A DNA stretch of 64,000 bases from DASYCK01 sp036500205 (GTDB lineage Bacteria > Myxococcota_A > Polyangia > Fen-1088), in contig DASYCK010000108.1 in the NCBI GenBank assembly GCA_036500205.1, positions 24,085-88,084 on the forward strand, written 5' to 3'. Shown here piece after piece: positions 6,802 to 16,384 of this stretch. Made by a program: the position numbers and the translations under genes. Numbering within the stretch: the stretch's first letter is position 1; the number at the start of each line of letters is the position of its first letter. The notes beneath the pieces were generated by a model. It worked only from the letters and a program-made list of their open reading frames with translations. It was not told where the DNA came from and did not search any database.

Positions 6802-8547
6802 CTACTCTTTCTTGGTCTTGGTCGACAGAGCCGCGAGCTTGTCGCGCATGACGTCGCCCAACGTTGCCGTGGGGGCGCCGCCGGAGAAGCCCTGGGCGTC
6901 CGCCATCGCATCGGCGCGCGAGGCGCCGCGGAACGACAGACCGATCTTTCGCTCGGCGGTGTCGATGTTGATGATCTCGGCCTTCAGGATCTCGCCGACC
7001 TGCACGAACTGCTTGGGATCCTCCACGCGATCCTCCGAGAACTCGGAGACGTGGATGAGGCCCTCGACGCCCTTCTCGATCTCGACGAAGGCGCCGAAGT
7101 CGAGGACCTTGATGACCTTCGCGTCGACGATCTTGCCGATCGGGTAGTCGTAGGGGATGCGATCCCATGGATCGGCGACCAGCTGCTTGATACCCAGCGA
7201 CACCTTGGGCTTCTCGCCGTCGAAGTCGATGTTCAACACGACGGACTCGACCTCGTCGCCCTTCTGGAACAGCTCCGACGGGTGCTTGACCCGCTGGGTC
7301 CACGACAGATCGGACACGTGCACGAGGCCGTCGATGCCCTCTTCGATCTCGACGAAGATGCCGAAGTCGGCGATGTTGCGGACGATACCCTTCACCACGG
7401 TTCCCGGCGGGTACTTGTCTTTCAATGAAGCGAACGGGTTCGGCTCGAGCTGCTTCATGCCCAGGCTGATCCGGTTCTGGCGGGGATCGATGTCGAGGAC
7501 GACCGCCTCGACGGCGTCACCCACGGCCACCATCTTGGACGGGTGCTTCACGCGACGGGTCCACGACATCTCGGAGATGTGGACGAGGCCCTCGATGCCC
7601 TGCTCGAGCTCGATGAACGCGCCGTAGTCCTTCAGCGAGACGACCTTGCCGCGAACGACCGTTCCCGGCGGGTACTTCTCGGCGGCGTGGGTCCACGGAT
7701 CCTCGCTGATCTGCTTCAGGCCCAGGCTGACCCGCTCGGTCTCGACGTTGAACTTCAACACCTTGACGCGCACGTGGTCGCCCACCTGGAACAGCTCCGA
7801 GGGGTGCGTGACGCGGCCCCAGGACATGTCGGTGATATGCAGCAGGCCGTCGATGCCGCCCAGGTCGATGAAGGCGCCGTACTCGGTGAGGTTCTTGACG
7901 ATACCCTCGACGATCTGGCCTTCCTTCAGCTTCTCGAGCGTCATGCCCTTCAGCTCGGCGCGCTCCTTCTCGAGGAGGACGCGGCGGGACAGCACGATGT
8001 TGCCGCGCTTCTTGTTGAACTTGATGACCTTGAAGCGGTGGGACTTGCCGATGAAGGCGTCCAGGTTGCGCACGGGGCGCAGGTCGACCTGCGAGCCCGG
8101 CAAGAAGGCCTTCACGCCGCCGCGAATGGTGACCGACAGGCCCCCCTTCACGCGCGCGCTGATGGTTCCTTCGATCAGCTCGTCGCGCTCGCAAGCGCCC
8201 GAGATCTCGTCCCACACCTTGAGACGGTCGGCCTTCTCCTTCGAGAGGACGCACAACCCGTTCTCGTCTTCGCGGGTCTCCAGGAAGACGTCGATCTCGT
8301 CGCCTTCCTTGACGCTGACGCCGCCCTCGGCGTGGCTGAACTCGTAAAGCGGGATCGTTCCCTCGGACTTGTAGCCAATATCGACGACGACGTGATCCTT
8401 GCCGACGTGAATGACCTTGCCCTTGACGATGTCCCCTTCCTTGAAGGTATCGTTCTTGAGGGACTCCTCGAACAGAGCGGCGAAATTCTCTTCAAGAGGA
8501 TCGGAGCTATCGCTCATGTTCATGCCGCTTGTGACAGTGGAAACCAT
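6802..8547 (-). CDS. rpsA: 30S ribosomal protein S1
   Basis: This 581-residue protein brings mRNA to the 30S subunit. Six S1 repeats are visible: the first two divergent (EGDIVKGKVIHVGKDHVVVDIGYKSEG; LIEGTISARVKGGLSVTIRGG), then four close repeats of the form GxVxGxVxxxxxxGAFxxxxxGxxGLxHxSxMSW. Length is close to the ~560 of proteobacterial S1. I chose the ATG at 8547 because GAAAGG sits 5 nt upstream; ATGs at 8523 and 8517 are alternatives. It lies downstream of cmk on the same strand, the usual cmk-rpsA pairing. Confidence 0.95.
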   Translation of the reverse strand: MVSTVTSGMNMSDSSDPLEENFAALFEESLKNDTFKEGDIVKGKVIHVGKDHVVVDIGYKSEGTIPLYEFSHAEGGVSVKEGDEIDVFLETREDENGLCVLSKEKADRLKVWDEISGACERDELIEGTISARVKGGLSVTIRGGVKAFLPGSQVDLRPVRNLDAFIGKSHRFKVIKFNKKRGNIVLSRRVLLEKERAELKGMTLEKLKEGQIVEGIVKNLTEYGAFIDLGGIDGLLHITDMSWGRVTHPSELFQVGDHVRVKVLKFNVETERVSLGLKQISEDPWTHAAEKYPPGTVVRGKVVSLKDYGAFIELEQGIEGLVHISEMSWTRRVKHPSKMVAVGDAVEAVVLDIDPRQNRISLGMKQLEPNPFASLKDKYPPGTVVKGIVRNIADFGIFVEIEEGIDGLVHVSDLSWTQRVKHPSELFQKGDEVESVVLNIDFDGEKPKVSLGIKQLVADPWDRIPYDYPIGKIVDAKVIKVLDFGAFVEIEKGVEGLIHVSEFSEDRVEDPKQFVQVGEILKAEIINIDTAERKIGLSFRGASRADAMADAQGFSGGAPTATLGDVMRDKLAALSTKTKKE

Positions 8548-8735
8548 TCGTTGCCTTTCATTACCGTACTGCGAATACGGTCCGCGACCGCGATCGGCCG
8601 TGGAGCTGGGGTGTTCTTCGACGCACCCGACCATCCGGGCGTCCGAAGGCCGCGTAGATAGCGCCGCACTGGGACGAAGTCAAACTCCGAAGCGCTTCGA
8701 TGTGGCGTCAATCCGGGGTCGCGAGGGGATGGGGC

Positions 8736-9467
8736 TCACCCCCCCCGACGGCGGACCTCGGACAGCAGCAGGTCGACCACCTGGGCCGGCGTCATGGAAT
8801 CCGAGTCGACCTGCAGGGCGTCGTCCGCCTTGCGCAGGGGGGCCACCGCCCGGTTGGTGTCGCGGTCGTCGCGGGTGACGATGTCGTCCAGCACGGCCTG
8901 CTCGTCGACCACCCGCCCCGCTGCCCGCAGCTCGGTGGCGCGCCGGTGGGCGCGCTCCGCCGCCGCCGCAGTCAGGAAGAACTTGGCGCCCGCCTGGGGG
9001 AACACCACCGTGCCGACGTCCCGCCCCTCCACGACCACCCCGCCCGCCGCCGCCAGCCGACGCTGCAGATCGAGCAGCGCCGCGCGGACTTCGGGCAGCG
9101 CCGACACGCGCGAGGCCCCGTCCGAGATCTCGGGGGCGCGGATCTCGGCCGTCACGTCGTCCGCCCCCAGGTAGACCCGGTTGACGCCCTCCTGAAAACG
9201 GAACCGGATGTCGAGGTCGGCCGCCAGGGCTGCGACGGAGGGGCCGTCTTGCCAGGAGACGCCCCGCCCGCGCGCGGTGAGCGCCAGCGTCCGGTAGATC
9301 GCCCCCGTGTCGAGCAACGCGTAGCCGAGCCGTTCGGCCAGCAGCTTGGCGGTGGTCGATTTTCCAGCCCCGGCGGGACCATCGATGGTGACGACCAGGC
9401 GCTGGGCACCGCTCGTGGGCGATGATTCGGAAGAAGGCGAAGGAGAAGGAGAAGACGGCGGCGACAT
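8736..9467 (-). CDS. cmk: Cytidylate kinase
   Basis: This 243-residue protein phosphorylates CMP and dCMP with ATP. A short Ser/Pro-rich N-terminal extension precedes VVTIDGPAGAGKSTTAKLLA, which holds the P-loop (residues 30-39). LLDTGAIYRTLAL, the GRDVGTVVFPQAGAKFFLTA motif and RDDRDTNRAVAPLRKADDA are all characteristic of Cmk. About 190 bp separate it from rpsA downstream. The extension suggests either a later true start or a lineage-specific N-terminus. Confidence 0.95.
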   Translation of the reverse strand: MSPPSSPSPSPSSESSPTSGAQRLVVTIDGPAGAGKSTTAKLLAERLGYALLDTGAIYRTLALTARGRGVSWQDGPSVAALAADLDIRFRFQEGVNRVYLGADDVTAEIRAPEISDGASRVSALPEVRAALLDLQRRLAAAGGVVVEGRDVGTVVFPQAGAKFFLTAAAAERAHRRATELRAAGRVVDEQAVLDDIVTRDDRDTNRAVAPLRKADDALQVDSDSMTPAQVVDLLLSEVRRRGG

Positions 9468-9516
9468 CGACCGAGCACCCTAACATCGCGCGCGGCGTGA
9501 CGCCCGCGGAACGTGA

Positions 9517-9522
9517 TACGAT
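9517..9522 (+). promoter_or_regulatory. Candidate -10 element (TACGAT), leaderless start of the 9531 gene
   Basis: TACGAT is followed by 8 nt and the GTG at 9531, with no ribosome-binding sequence. This geometry argues for GTG 9531 over the in-frame GTG 9513, which overlaps the element. Confidence 0.4.
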
Positions 9523-9530
9523 CGCGACGC

Positions 9531-10445
9531 GTGCGAGGGCTAGATCGTGGCCGATCCGGTGTCTGGGGGCGCAGGGTCGCGTTTGCCGGCTTCGTCGTCC
9601 TGGCGGCCTGCGGCGGTGAGCGACGACTGGAACGTTCGTCGCCCGACGATCCGGTGGTGGCGCGGGTCGGCGACGTGCCGATTCGCGCCTCCGACGTGTC
9701 CGCGCAGCTGAAGCGAACGGGCGGTCGCGACGCCCGCAAGGCGCTGGACGACCGCGTCGTCTTCGAGGTGCTCGCCCAGACCGCCGCGCGAGAAGCCCCC
9801 TCCCCGACCGCCGCCGACGGCGAGCAGGTGAAGTCGGTCGAGGTGCAGCGGCTGATCGAGCGGGAGGTCGAGCCCCAGCTCACGCGCGCCGCCATTCCCG
9901 AGGCGGACGTGCGCGCGCTGTACGAGCGGGGCAAGCGCCGCTTCGTCCATGGACGCCTGGTGCAGGCAACGGTGGTCTGCCTGTTCACGGGCGCGCGCAT
10001 GAAAGACGAGCCGCGCGCCCGGGTCGCGCAGAACGCGAAGCTGCTGGCGGCGTATCTCGACGCTCACCCGCCGCGCACGCCCACCGAGCTCGAAGCGGTG
10101 GCCAAGGATGCGGCGTGGACCGAGCGCAAGGTCAGCGTCACCACCGTCTGGCAGGACGAGGAGCGAGAAGAGCCGTTTCCGCGGGTCGTCGCGTCCGCGG
10201 TGGCCCGTCTCCACGAGCTCGGCGACCGCACCCCGCTGGTGGGCGACGAGACCGGCTACTACCTCGCCATGTACGTCGACGACAAGCCGGCGGAGCGGCT
10301 GTCGTTCGCCTCCGTGGAGGCGACCCTGCGCGACGAGATGTACGAACCCTGGCGCCGACAGCGCTTCCTGCGCCTCAGCATGGACCTCGCCGCCGGCCAC
10401 GACATCGAGGTCTTCCCCGAGAACCTGGCGGCCACAAGCCCCTGA
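9531..10445 (+). CDS. SurA/PpiC-like periplasmic lipoprotein (peptidyl-prolyl isomerase-like)
   Basis: This protein of about 304 residues has a lipoprotein signal (RRVAFAGFVVLAACGGE, Cys lipidated). Its early segment DDPVVARVGDVPIRASDVSAQLKRTGGRDARKALDDRVVFEVLAQTA is split here only by its natural turns and matches the SurA/PpiD N-terminal chaperone region in pattern. The central helical part ends at a domain with PRTPTELEAVAKDAAW and a closing region resembling a parvulin-like fold (LHELGDRTPLVGDETGYYLAMYVDDKP). A role in outer-membrane protein folding is inferred. GTG 9513 is an alternative start. It converges on the ferredoxin gene. Confidence 0.65.
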   Translation: MRGLDRGRSGVWGRRVAFAGFVVLAACGGERRLERSSPDDPVVARVGDVPIRASDVSAQLKRTGGRDARKALDDRVVFEVLAQTAAREAPSPTAADGEQVKSVEVQRLIEREVEPQLTRAAIPEADVRALYERGKRRFVHGRLVQATVVCLFTGARMKDEPRARVAQNAKLLAAYLDAHPPRTPTELEAVAKDAAWTERKVSVTTVWQDEEREEPFPRVVASAVARLHELGDRTPLVGDETGYYLAMYVDDKPAERLSFASVEATLRDEMYEPWRRQRFLRLSMDLAAGHDIEVFPENLAATSP

Positions 10446-10457
10446 GGGCAGCGGTTT

Positions 10458-10748
10458 TCAGGCTTTACGGAACCGCGAGATGGGCGGCGACGCGAACTCC
10501 TTGTCCGGGTGCAGCTCTTTCGCGCGGATCATCAGCAGGTCTTCGGTCTCGGGATGCTTCGGATCGGGGAGGCAACACTCGACCGGGCAGACGGCCTGAC
10601 AGGCTTCGTGGTCGTGGAACCCTACGCACTCGGTGCACAGCTTGGGATCGATGACGTAGATGTCCTCGCCCTCGCTGATCGCCTCGTTGGGGCACTCGGG
10701 CTCGCACGCCCCGCAGTTGATGCATTCCTCTGTGATGTAGGTGGCCAT
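10458..10748 (-). CDS. YfhL-type 2[4Fe-4S] ferredoxin
   Basis: This 96-residue electron carrier has two cluster motifs: CINCGACEPECP near the N-terminus and the longer-spaced CTECVGFHDHEACQAVCP. That spacing, with Val-Gly-Phe and a His-rich insert, is typical of the YfhL/FdxA-like bacterial ferredoxins. The tail (HPETEDLLMIRAKELHPDKEF) is charged. The start ATG has a near -10 sequence (TATAGC, 8 nt upstream) and no obvious ribosome-binding site. Redox partner unknown. It lies between the SurA-like gene (convergent) and smc on the same strand. Confidence 0.9.
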   Translation of the reverse strand: MATYITEECINCGACEPECPNEAISEGEDIYVIDPKLCTECVGFHDHEACQAVCPVECCLPDPKHPETEDLLMIRAKELHPDKEFASPPISRFRKA

Positions 10749-10815
10749 CGCTCGGCGCTATATCTCCCATGCTCGGCGGACGTATGCAAACTTTGGGACG
10801 GTGCGTTTCCGCCGA

Positions 10816-13800
10816 TCAGGCCTGCGGACGCGACTCGGTCAGGACGCTGGCGCGGGCGCGCTTGCCGTCCGGCCCCGAGCGCAGGTTCACGCCCACCAGC
10901 TTCGACACGCCCGGCTCCTCCATGGTGATGCCGCACAGCCGGTCGGCGATCTCCATCGTGCGCCGGTTGTGGCTGATGATGATGAACTGCGACCGGTCGG
11001 TCATGGCCCGCACCATCTCGTTGAAGCGGCCGACGTTCGCCTCGTCGAGCGGGGCGTCCACCTCGTCGAGCACGCAGAACGGTGACGGCTTGACCAGGAA
11101 GATGGCGAACAGCAACGACACCGCGGTCAGCGCCTTCTCGCCGCCGGACAGCAGCTCGATGTTCTGCATGACCTTCTTGCCGGGCGGGTTGGCGATGATG
11201 TCGATGCCGGTCTCCAGCATGTCGCTCTCGTCGGTGAGGCGCAGGTGCGCGCGCCCGCCGCCGAACATGCGCGGGTAGACCTCCTGGAACTTGGCATCGA
11301 CGGCGTCGAACGTCTCCCGGAACCGCTTGCGCGAGGCCCGGTTGATCTTCTCGATCGCCGCCTCGAGCTGGGTGATGGCCGACTCCAGATCCGCCTTCTG
11401 CTCGGACAGGAAGTCGAAGCGCTTCTGCGACTCCTCGGACTCCTCGATCGCGGTCAGGTTGATCTCGCCCATGCGCTCGATCAGCCCGCGCAGCTCGGTC
11501 ATGCGCGCCTCCTCGGGGTCGCCGACGGGGGGGCGCATGTGAAAGTCGCTGACGATGGTGATCAGCTCGACGTCCGCGTAGCGCGTCGCCACGTGATCCG
11601 AAAGGGAGGTCCGCTTGAGAGAGACCTCCTGGCAGCGCAGCTCGAGCTTGGACAGCGTCTGGGACATCCGCGCCACGTCGGAGCGCGCGGCCCGCAGGTC
11701 GGCCTCGCGCCGGCTCAGCGTCCCGTGCCGCTCCTCCATCGCCCCCTGCCGCTCGGCGTGGGCGCGCGCCAGCTCGGCCGCCTCGGCCTGCTGCAGACCG
11801 GCCTCCTCGCGCAGGGTGGCGGCCTCTTCGCGGAGCATCTCGGCCCGGGCCAGCGCCTCGGTGCTGGCGGAGTCGAGCCGCGCCATGCGCGAGGCGCAGT
11901 CGGCGGCCTCGGCGCGCAGCCGCTCCAGGGTGGCCTGGGCGTGCTTGCGGCGGTCCTCGGCCTGGGCGGCCGTCACCTTCAGCGCGGTCAGCTCGCCGCT
12001 GACCAGGTCCAGCTGCTGGCCTAGGTCGAGGGTGGCGGCCCGCAGCTCGGACACGCGGTCCTCGGCGCTCGCGATCAGCTCGGCGTCCGCCGCCAGCGCG
12101 TTCGCGGCGGTCTCGCGGCGCCGCTCGGCGTCCTCGAGGTTGCGCGCCAGGTTGGCGGTCTCGTTGGCCAGCTGCTGCCGCCGCTGGTCGAGCCGACGCT
12201 GCTCGTCGTTGGCGCGCTCGAGGTCCTTGCGCTGGGAGACGAGGGCGACCTCGTCGGTCCGCACGTCGGCGACGATCTGCTCGATGTCGCGGGTGACGTC
12301 GGCCAGCGCCTGCTTCGTGGCCACGTGGCGGGCCAGCGTCTCCTGGTAGTCCGACTCCAGCTTGGCGACCACCTGCTCCAGCTCGCGCATCTCGCGCTTC
12401 TGCTCGAGCACGCCCACCGACGACTCGCGCGAGCCACCCGTGACGACGCCGTGGGGATCGACCACCTCGCCGTCCAGGGTCACGATGGTCTTGGTGGTGC
12501 GGGTCTCGCGCCACAGCTCCAGCGCGCGGGTCAGGTTCTCGACCACCAGCACGTCGCCCAGCAGGTAGGTGGCGACCTTGTCGAAGGCGCGGTCGTAGCC
12601 GATGAGATCCAGCAGCGGTCCGCGAACCCCCTCGCCGGTCGGCCAGACGGTGCGCGCCGGGAATTCCGGCGGCGGCTGGTCGTTCGTGGCGGGCATGAAG
12701 ACCGCCGTCGCCGGCGGATCGACGGACACGCCGCCGCTGGCGTCGTAGACCACCGTGCCCGACGCGCCGCCCGCGATGGGGGCCTCCTGCTCCAGGGTCC
12801 GCAGCGCCACGGGGATGAAGCTCGAGCGCCCCTCGCTGCGCGACTTCAGGAACTTGATCGCCTCGACGCCCACGTCGGCCGATTCGACGATCACGTTGCC
12901 GAGCCGCTCGCCCAGCACCGCTTCCACGGCGGTCTCCAGCTCGGGCGGTGGCTGAACGATGTCGGCCACGACGCCCCGGATCCCCGAGATCTCCCCCTGC
13001 CCCTCGCGCTCACGCCGGTTCTGCATGATGGCGCGGACGCCCTTGTGGAAGCTCTCGTAGCGATCCTGAATCTCGACCAGCGAGCCGAGGCGCGACCGCC
13101 GGCGGTGCGACTCCTCGCGCAGGGTCTCGAGCTCGAGCTCCCCCCGCGACACGTCGGCCCGCAGCGTCGCCAGCCGACGCTCCGCCTCCTGCTTGCGATC
13201 GGTCAACTCGGCCCGACGCTCCTCGATGGTCGCCAGGCTGGCACGCAGCGATTCGACATCCTCGAGTCGCGCCGCCACCCCCTCGGCCGTCGTGGCGTCC
13301 TCGAGCGCGATGTTCTCCATGCGCGCGCGCAGATCCTCTTGCCGGGCCGCCGCCGCCCCCTGCTCCGCCTCGTTGCGGGCGGTCCGGGCCAGTCCCTGCG
13401 AAACCTGGGACGTCGCCACGTCCAGGTCGCGGCGCGCCGTCGACAGCGCCTGACGCAGTCCTTCGTACGCCTGCTCCTTCTCCTCGAACAGCGCCCGGCT
13501 GCTGGAGGCCTCCTCGTCGACCCGAGACCACTGCTCCTCGATGTCGGCGCTGGCCCGCACCGCGTCGTCGCGCCGCGCGGTGAGGCTCTCGATCTCCCGT
13601 CGCTCGGACGACGCGCGCGACGACAGCTGGTCGGCCTCGTCCTCTTGATACTGCGCGCGCTGGAAGCCCAGCTGGGCCTTGTTCGACAGCGAGAACAGCG
13701 CGTCCTTCGCGGCGCCCAGCTCGCTCTGCTCCTCGGAGACGGCCAGCCGTTCGATCTCGACGGCCGCTTCCTCGAGCTCCAGCGCCGTCGATTGGTTGCC

Positions 13801-14595
13801 GTGCGTCTCGTGCAGCTCGGCGATCTGCGCCTGCAGGGACTTCTCCTCGGCCAGGTGACCGAGGAAGCGCTGCGACGCCGACCAGAGATCGAGATCGCGC
13901 AGCTCTCCCTTGTAACGCTTGTAGCGCTCGGCCTTCGCCGCCTGCAGGCGCAGCGAGCGGAGGCGACCCTCGATCTCGCCGATGACGTCCGACACGCGCA
14001 GCAGGTGCTGGCGCGTCGATTCGATGCGGCGCTCGGCCGCCTTCTTCTTGACCTTGTACTTGGTGATGCCGGCCGCCTCGTCGATCAGGCCCCGGCGATC
14101 CTCGGCGCGGGACGAGACGATGAAGCCGATGCGCCCCTGCTCGATGATCGCGTAGGCCTTCGAGCCGACGCCCGTTCCCAGGAAGAACTCGACCACGTCG
14201 CGAAGGCGCGACGGCACGCCGTTCAGGAGGTACTCGCTCTGCCCGTCCCGGTAGAGCCGGCGGGTGACGACGATCTCGTCCGGGCCGACGGCTCCCCAGG
14301 GGACGCCCCCGGCCGTCGCGTCGCCGTGCAGCCCGGCGCCGTCGAACGTCAGCGACACCTCGGCGAGCCCGGCGGGACCGCGCGTCTCGGACCCGGCGAA
14401 GATGACGTCCTCCATGGCCCGGCCCCGGAGGTGCTTGGCGGACTGCTCACCCATGACCCAGCGGATCGCGTCGACGATGTTCGATTTGCCGCAGCCGTTC
14501 GGACCGACGATCGCCGTGACGGGATCCTGAAAGGAGATGGACGTCTTCTCCACGAACGACTTGAACCCGATGATCTCGACGCGCTTGATTCTCAT
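10816..14595 (-). CDS. smc: Chromosome segregation protein SMC
   Basis: This 1259-residue SMC ATPase condenses and segregates the chromosome with ScpA and ScpB. The N-terminal head has the P-loop IVGPNGCGKSNI (residues 31-38) and IEQGRIG. Two long coiled-coil arms flank a hinge (about residues 520-680, FLKSRSEGRSSFIPV). The C-terminal head has the signature LLSGGEKALTAVSLL (near 1148) and Walker B FCVLDEVDAPLDEANV. Length is normal for SMC. GGGAGG sits upstream of the ATG. It is divergent from ftsY, with a palindrome in the shared gap. Confidence 0.96.
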   Translation of the reverse strand: MRIKRVEIIGFKSFVEKTSISFQDPVTAIVGPNGCGKSNIVDAIRWVMGEQSAKHLRGRAMEDVIFAGSETRGPAGLAEVSLTFDGAGLHGDATAGGVPWGAVGPDEIVVTRRLYRDGQSEYLLNGVPSRLRDVVEFFLGTGVGSKAYAIIEQGRIGFIVSSRAEDRRGLIDEAAGITKYKVKKKAAERRIESTRQHLLRVSDVIGEIEGRLRSLRLQAAKAERYKRYKGELRDLDLWSASQRFLGHLAEEKSLQAQIAELHETHGNQSTALELEEAAVEIERLAVSEEQSELGAAKDALFSLSNKAQLGFQRAQYQEDEADQLSSRASSERREIESLTARRDDAVRASADIEEQWSRVDEEASSSRALFEEKEQAYEGLRQALSTARRDLDVATSQVSQGLARTARNEAEQGAAAARQEDLRARMENIALEDATTAEGVAARLEDVESLRASLATIEERRAELTDRKQEAERRLATLRADVSRGELELETLREESHRRRSRLGSLVEIQDRYESFHKGVRAIMQNRREREGQGEISGIRGVVADIVQPPPELETAVEAVLGERLGNVIVESADVGVEAIKFLKSRSEGRSSFIPVALRTLEQEAPIAGGASGTVVYDASGGVSVDPPATAVFMPATNDQPPPEFPARTVWPTGEGVRGPLLDLIGYDRAFDKVATYLLGDVLVVENLTRALELWRETRTTKTIVTLDGEVVDPHGVVTGGSRESSVGVLEQKREMRELEQVVAKLESDYQETLARHVATKQALADVTRDIEQIVADVRTDEVALVSQRKDLERANDEQRRLDQRRQQLANETANLARNLEDAERRRETAANALAADAELIASAEDRVSELRAATLDLGQQLDLVSGELTALKVTAAQAEDRRKHAQATLERLRAEAADCASRMARLDSASTEALARAEMLREEAATLREEAGLQQAEAAELARAHAERQGAMEERHGTLSRREADLRAARSDVARMSQTLSKLELRCQEVSLKRTSLSDHVATRYADVELITIVSDFHMRPPVGDPEEARMTELRGLIERMGEINLTAIEESEESQKRFDFLSEQKADLESAITQLEAAIEKINRASRKRFRETFDAVDAKFQEVYPRMFGGGRAHLRLTDESDMLETGIDIIANPPGKKVMQNIELLSGGEKALTAVSLLFAIFLVKPSPFCVLDEVDAPLDEANVGRFNEMVRAMTDRSQFIIISHNRRTMEIADRLCGITMEEPGVSKLVGVNLRSGPDGKRARASVLTESRPQA

Positions 14596-14666
14596 CGTGC
14601 CTCCCGGCTCCCTGAAACAGGATCCGCCTGGTCAGGCGGCAATGCGACTTTTAAGGGTGACCATAC

Positions 14667-14694
14667 GTGACATCTATTGTCACTACGGTTGTCA
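14667..14694. promoter_or_regulatory. Perfect inverted repeat plus extra half-site between smc and ftsY
   Basis: GTGACA-(5 nt)-TGTCAC is a perfect inverted repeat at 14667-14683. TTGTCA occurs at 14677-14682 and again 12 bp on at 14689-14694. The region is AT-rich for this genome. On the minus strand a consensus -35 TTGACA overlaps the last half-site. It looks like an operator within the divergent smc/ftsY promoter region. Confidence 0.45.
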
Positions 14695-14793
14695 AGTTCT
14701 TACACCTCCCGCGTCCATGCTGTAAAGCGTTAACTGAGCCGGTGGGAAGGTGTTCCCCAGGATGAGATGTGAGTGCTAAGGTGCGCTCGTCTT

Positions 14794-16245
14794 ATGGACA
14801 TTGGCAGCCTACATATCGAGTCTCAAGAGCTGATTGAAGCCGTGGCGGCCGTCGGTGCCGTCGGTGTCACGACCCTGTTCGGCCTGCTCTTCGTCCGGAA
14901 GGCCCGCGCATCGCGTCGCCGGCAGATCGAGGAGCTCGAATCGCCGGTCGCGGCTGCTCCTCGCAAGGGAAGGCGTGGGCCGGCCCCGGAGGTCGAAGAG
15001 GACGAGGACGCAGAGCAACCGCCCACCCGAGGCGTGGCCGCCGAGCCGGAAGCGGACGCGAGCGATGCTTCGTCCGCTGTCGAGCCCGCGCCGGTCCCGC
15101 GCCGGCCTGCGCAGGTGCTCCCCTTCCCCGTCGCCGCAAAAGCGCCCAAGGAAAAGGAAGAGGAAGGTCGCCCCGACCGGCGCGCCGAGGTCGATCGCCG
15201 GGCCGACGAAGGTCGCCGTATAGATGATACGGCGCCCGCACCCGAGGTGGTCGCCCCGCCCGCCGAGGCGCCGGCGCCGCCCTCCCCGCGCAAGCGGAAC
15301 GCGCTCGCCCCCGGCCTCGCCAAGACCCGATCGGGGTGGATCTCCCGGCTCGGCAACCTCTTCGTGGGGAAGCGCGAGATCGATCCCGGCCTGCTCGACG
15401 AGATCGAGAAGGTGCTGCTGACCGCCGACATCGGTGTTCGCACGGCGAACAAGCTGCTCGAGGAGATGCGCGCCTCGCTGTCGCGGAAGGAGCTCGGCGA
15501 TCCCGAGTCGGCCTGGGCGTTCTTGCAGAAGCGGTCGCTCGAGCTGCTGTCCTTCGGGGCCCCGCCGCTCGACTGGAAGGCGAGCAAGCCGATGGTGTTG
15601 CTCGTCATCGGGGTGAACGGCAGCGGCAAGACCACCACCATCGGCAAGCTGGCGTCGAAGCTGATCGGCGACGGGAAGAAGGTGCTCGTCGGTGCCGGAG
15701 ACACGTTCCGGGCGGCCGCCGCCGAGCAGCTGGAGATCTGGGCGAACCGGGTGGGGGCGACCCTGGTACGCGGCAAGGAGGGGGCGGATCCCTCGTCCGT
15801 GCTGTTCGACGCCGTCAAGCGTGCCGCCGCCGAGAGCTTCGACGTGGTCCTCGCCGACACGGCCGGACGGCTGCACACGAAGACCGATCTGATGGAGGAG
15901 CTGCAGAAGGTCCGTCGCGTGATCGGCAAGGCGGCGCCTGGCGCGCCTCACGAAACGTGGCTCGTCATCGACTCGACGAGCGGCCAAAATGCGATCGCGC
16001 AGGCGCAGATCTTCACACAAGCGATGTCGGTTTCGGGTATCGTCCTCACGAAACTTGATGGAACCGCAAAGGGAGGCGTCATCTTGGGCATCGCCGATCA
16101 GCTGCAAATCCCGGTTCGTTTCATAGGGATTGGCGAGCGTGTCGAGGATTTACGTGAGTTCGATGCCGCGGAGTTCGTGGAGGCCCTCTTCGAGCGCGAC
16201 GATGCGTCCGAGGGCCCCTCGACGTCAGTCACGAGCGCCCGGTAA
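14794..16245 (+). CDS. ftsY: Signal recognition particle receptor FtsY
   Basis: This 483-residue SRP receptor GTPase delivers ribosome-nascent chains to the inner membrane. I chose the ATG at 14794 (MDIGSLHIESQ) over the GTG at 14773. A hydrophobic helix at residues ~14-32 (VAAVGAVGVTTLFGLLFV) anchors it, followed by an acidic and Pro-rich A domain (to ~170). The NG domain has LLTADIGVRTANKLLEEM, the P-loop IGVNGSGKTTTIGKL (~271), DTFRAAAAEQLE, the G3 motif DTAGRLHTK and LTKLDGTAKGG. TAAGGT lies 11 nt before the start. Divergent from smc. Confidence 0.95.
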   Translation: MDIGSLHIESQELIEAVAAVGAVGVTTLFGLLFVRKARASRRRQIEELESPVAAAPRKGRRGPAPEVEEDEDAEQPPTRGVAAEPEADASDASSAVEPAPVPRRPAQVLPFPVAAKAPKEKEEEGRPDRRAEVDRRADEGRRIDDTAPAPEVVAPPAEAPAPPSPRKRNALAPGLAKTRSGWISRLGNLFVGKREIDPGLLDEIEKVLLTADIGVRTANKLLEEMRASLSRKELGDPESAWAFLQKRSLELLSFGAPPLDWKASKPMVLLVIGVNGSGKTTTIGKLASKLIGDGKKVLVGAGDTFRAAAAEQLEIWANRVGATLVRGKEGADPSSVLFDAVKRAAAESFDVVLADTAGRLHTKTDLMEELQKVRRVIGKAAPGAPHETWLVIDSTSGQNAIAQAQIFTQAMSVSGIVLTKLDGTAKGGVILGIADQLQIPVRFIGIGERVEDLREFDAAEFVEALFERDDASEGPSTSVTSAR

Positions 16246-16287
16246 GTACGCGTGATGCCTTTTTATTTGCGCGCGAAAAAATCCGCG

Positions 16288-16296
16288 TGATATAGT
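16288..16296 (+). promoter_or_regulatory. Extended -10 promoter for the outer-membrane barrel gene
   Basis: TGATATAGT (TG, one base, then TATAGT) is a near-consensus extended -10 in an AT-rich stretch. Transcription would start near 16303, giving a leader of about 80 nt before the ATG at 16385, which has GAGGGAAC just upstream. An 8-bp direct repeat, CGCGTGAT, lies at and before the site. Confidence 0.5.
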
Positions 16297-16384
16297 CCGC
16301 GAACCTTTCCTGCGTACCTGTTAAGCACTTGAAATCGTTGATCTTTTTGACAGCCCGCCAACTTCGTCTCAAGAGCGAGGGAAC

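Noticed and set aside
12325..14670. Long plus-strand frame across smc
   Set aside because: Lies wholly opposite an unmistakable SMC gene. Composition is that of a shadow frame with many Arg, Gln and Pro.
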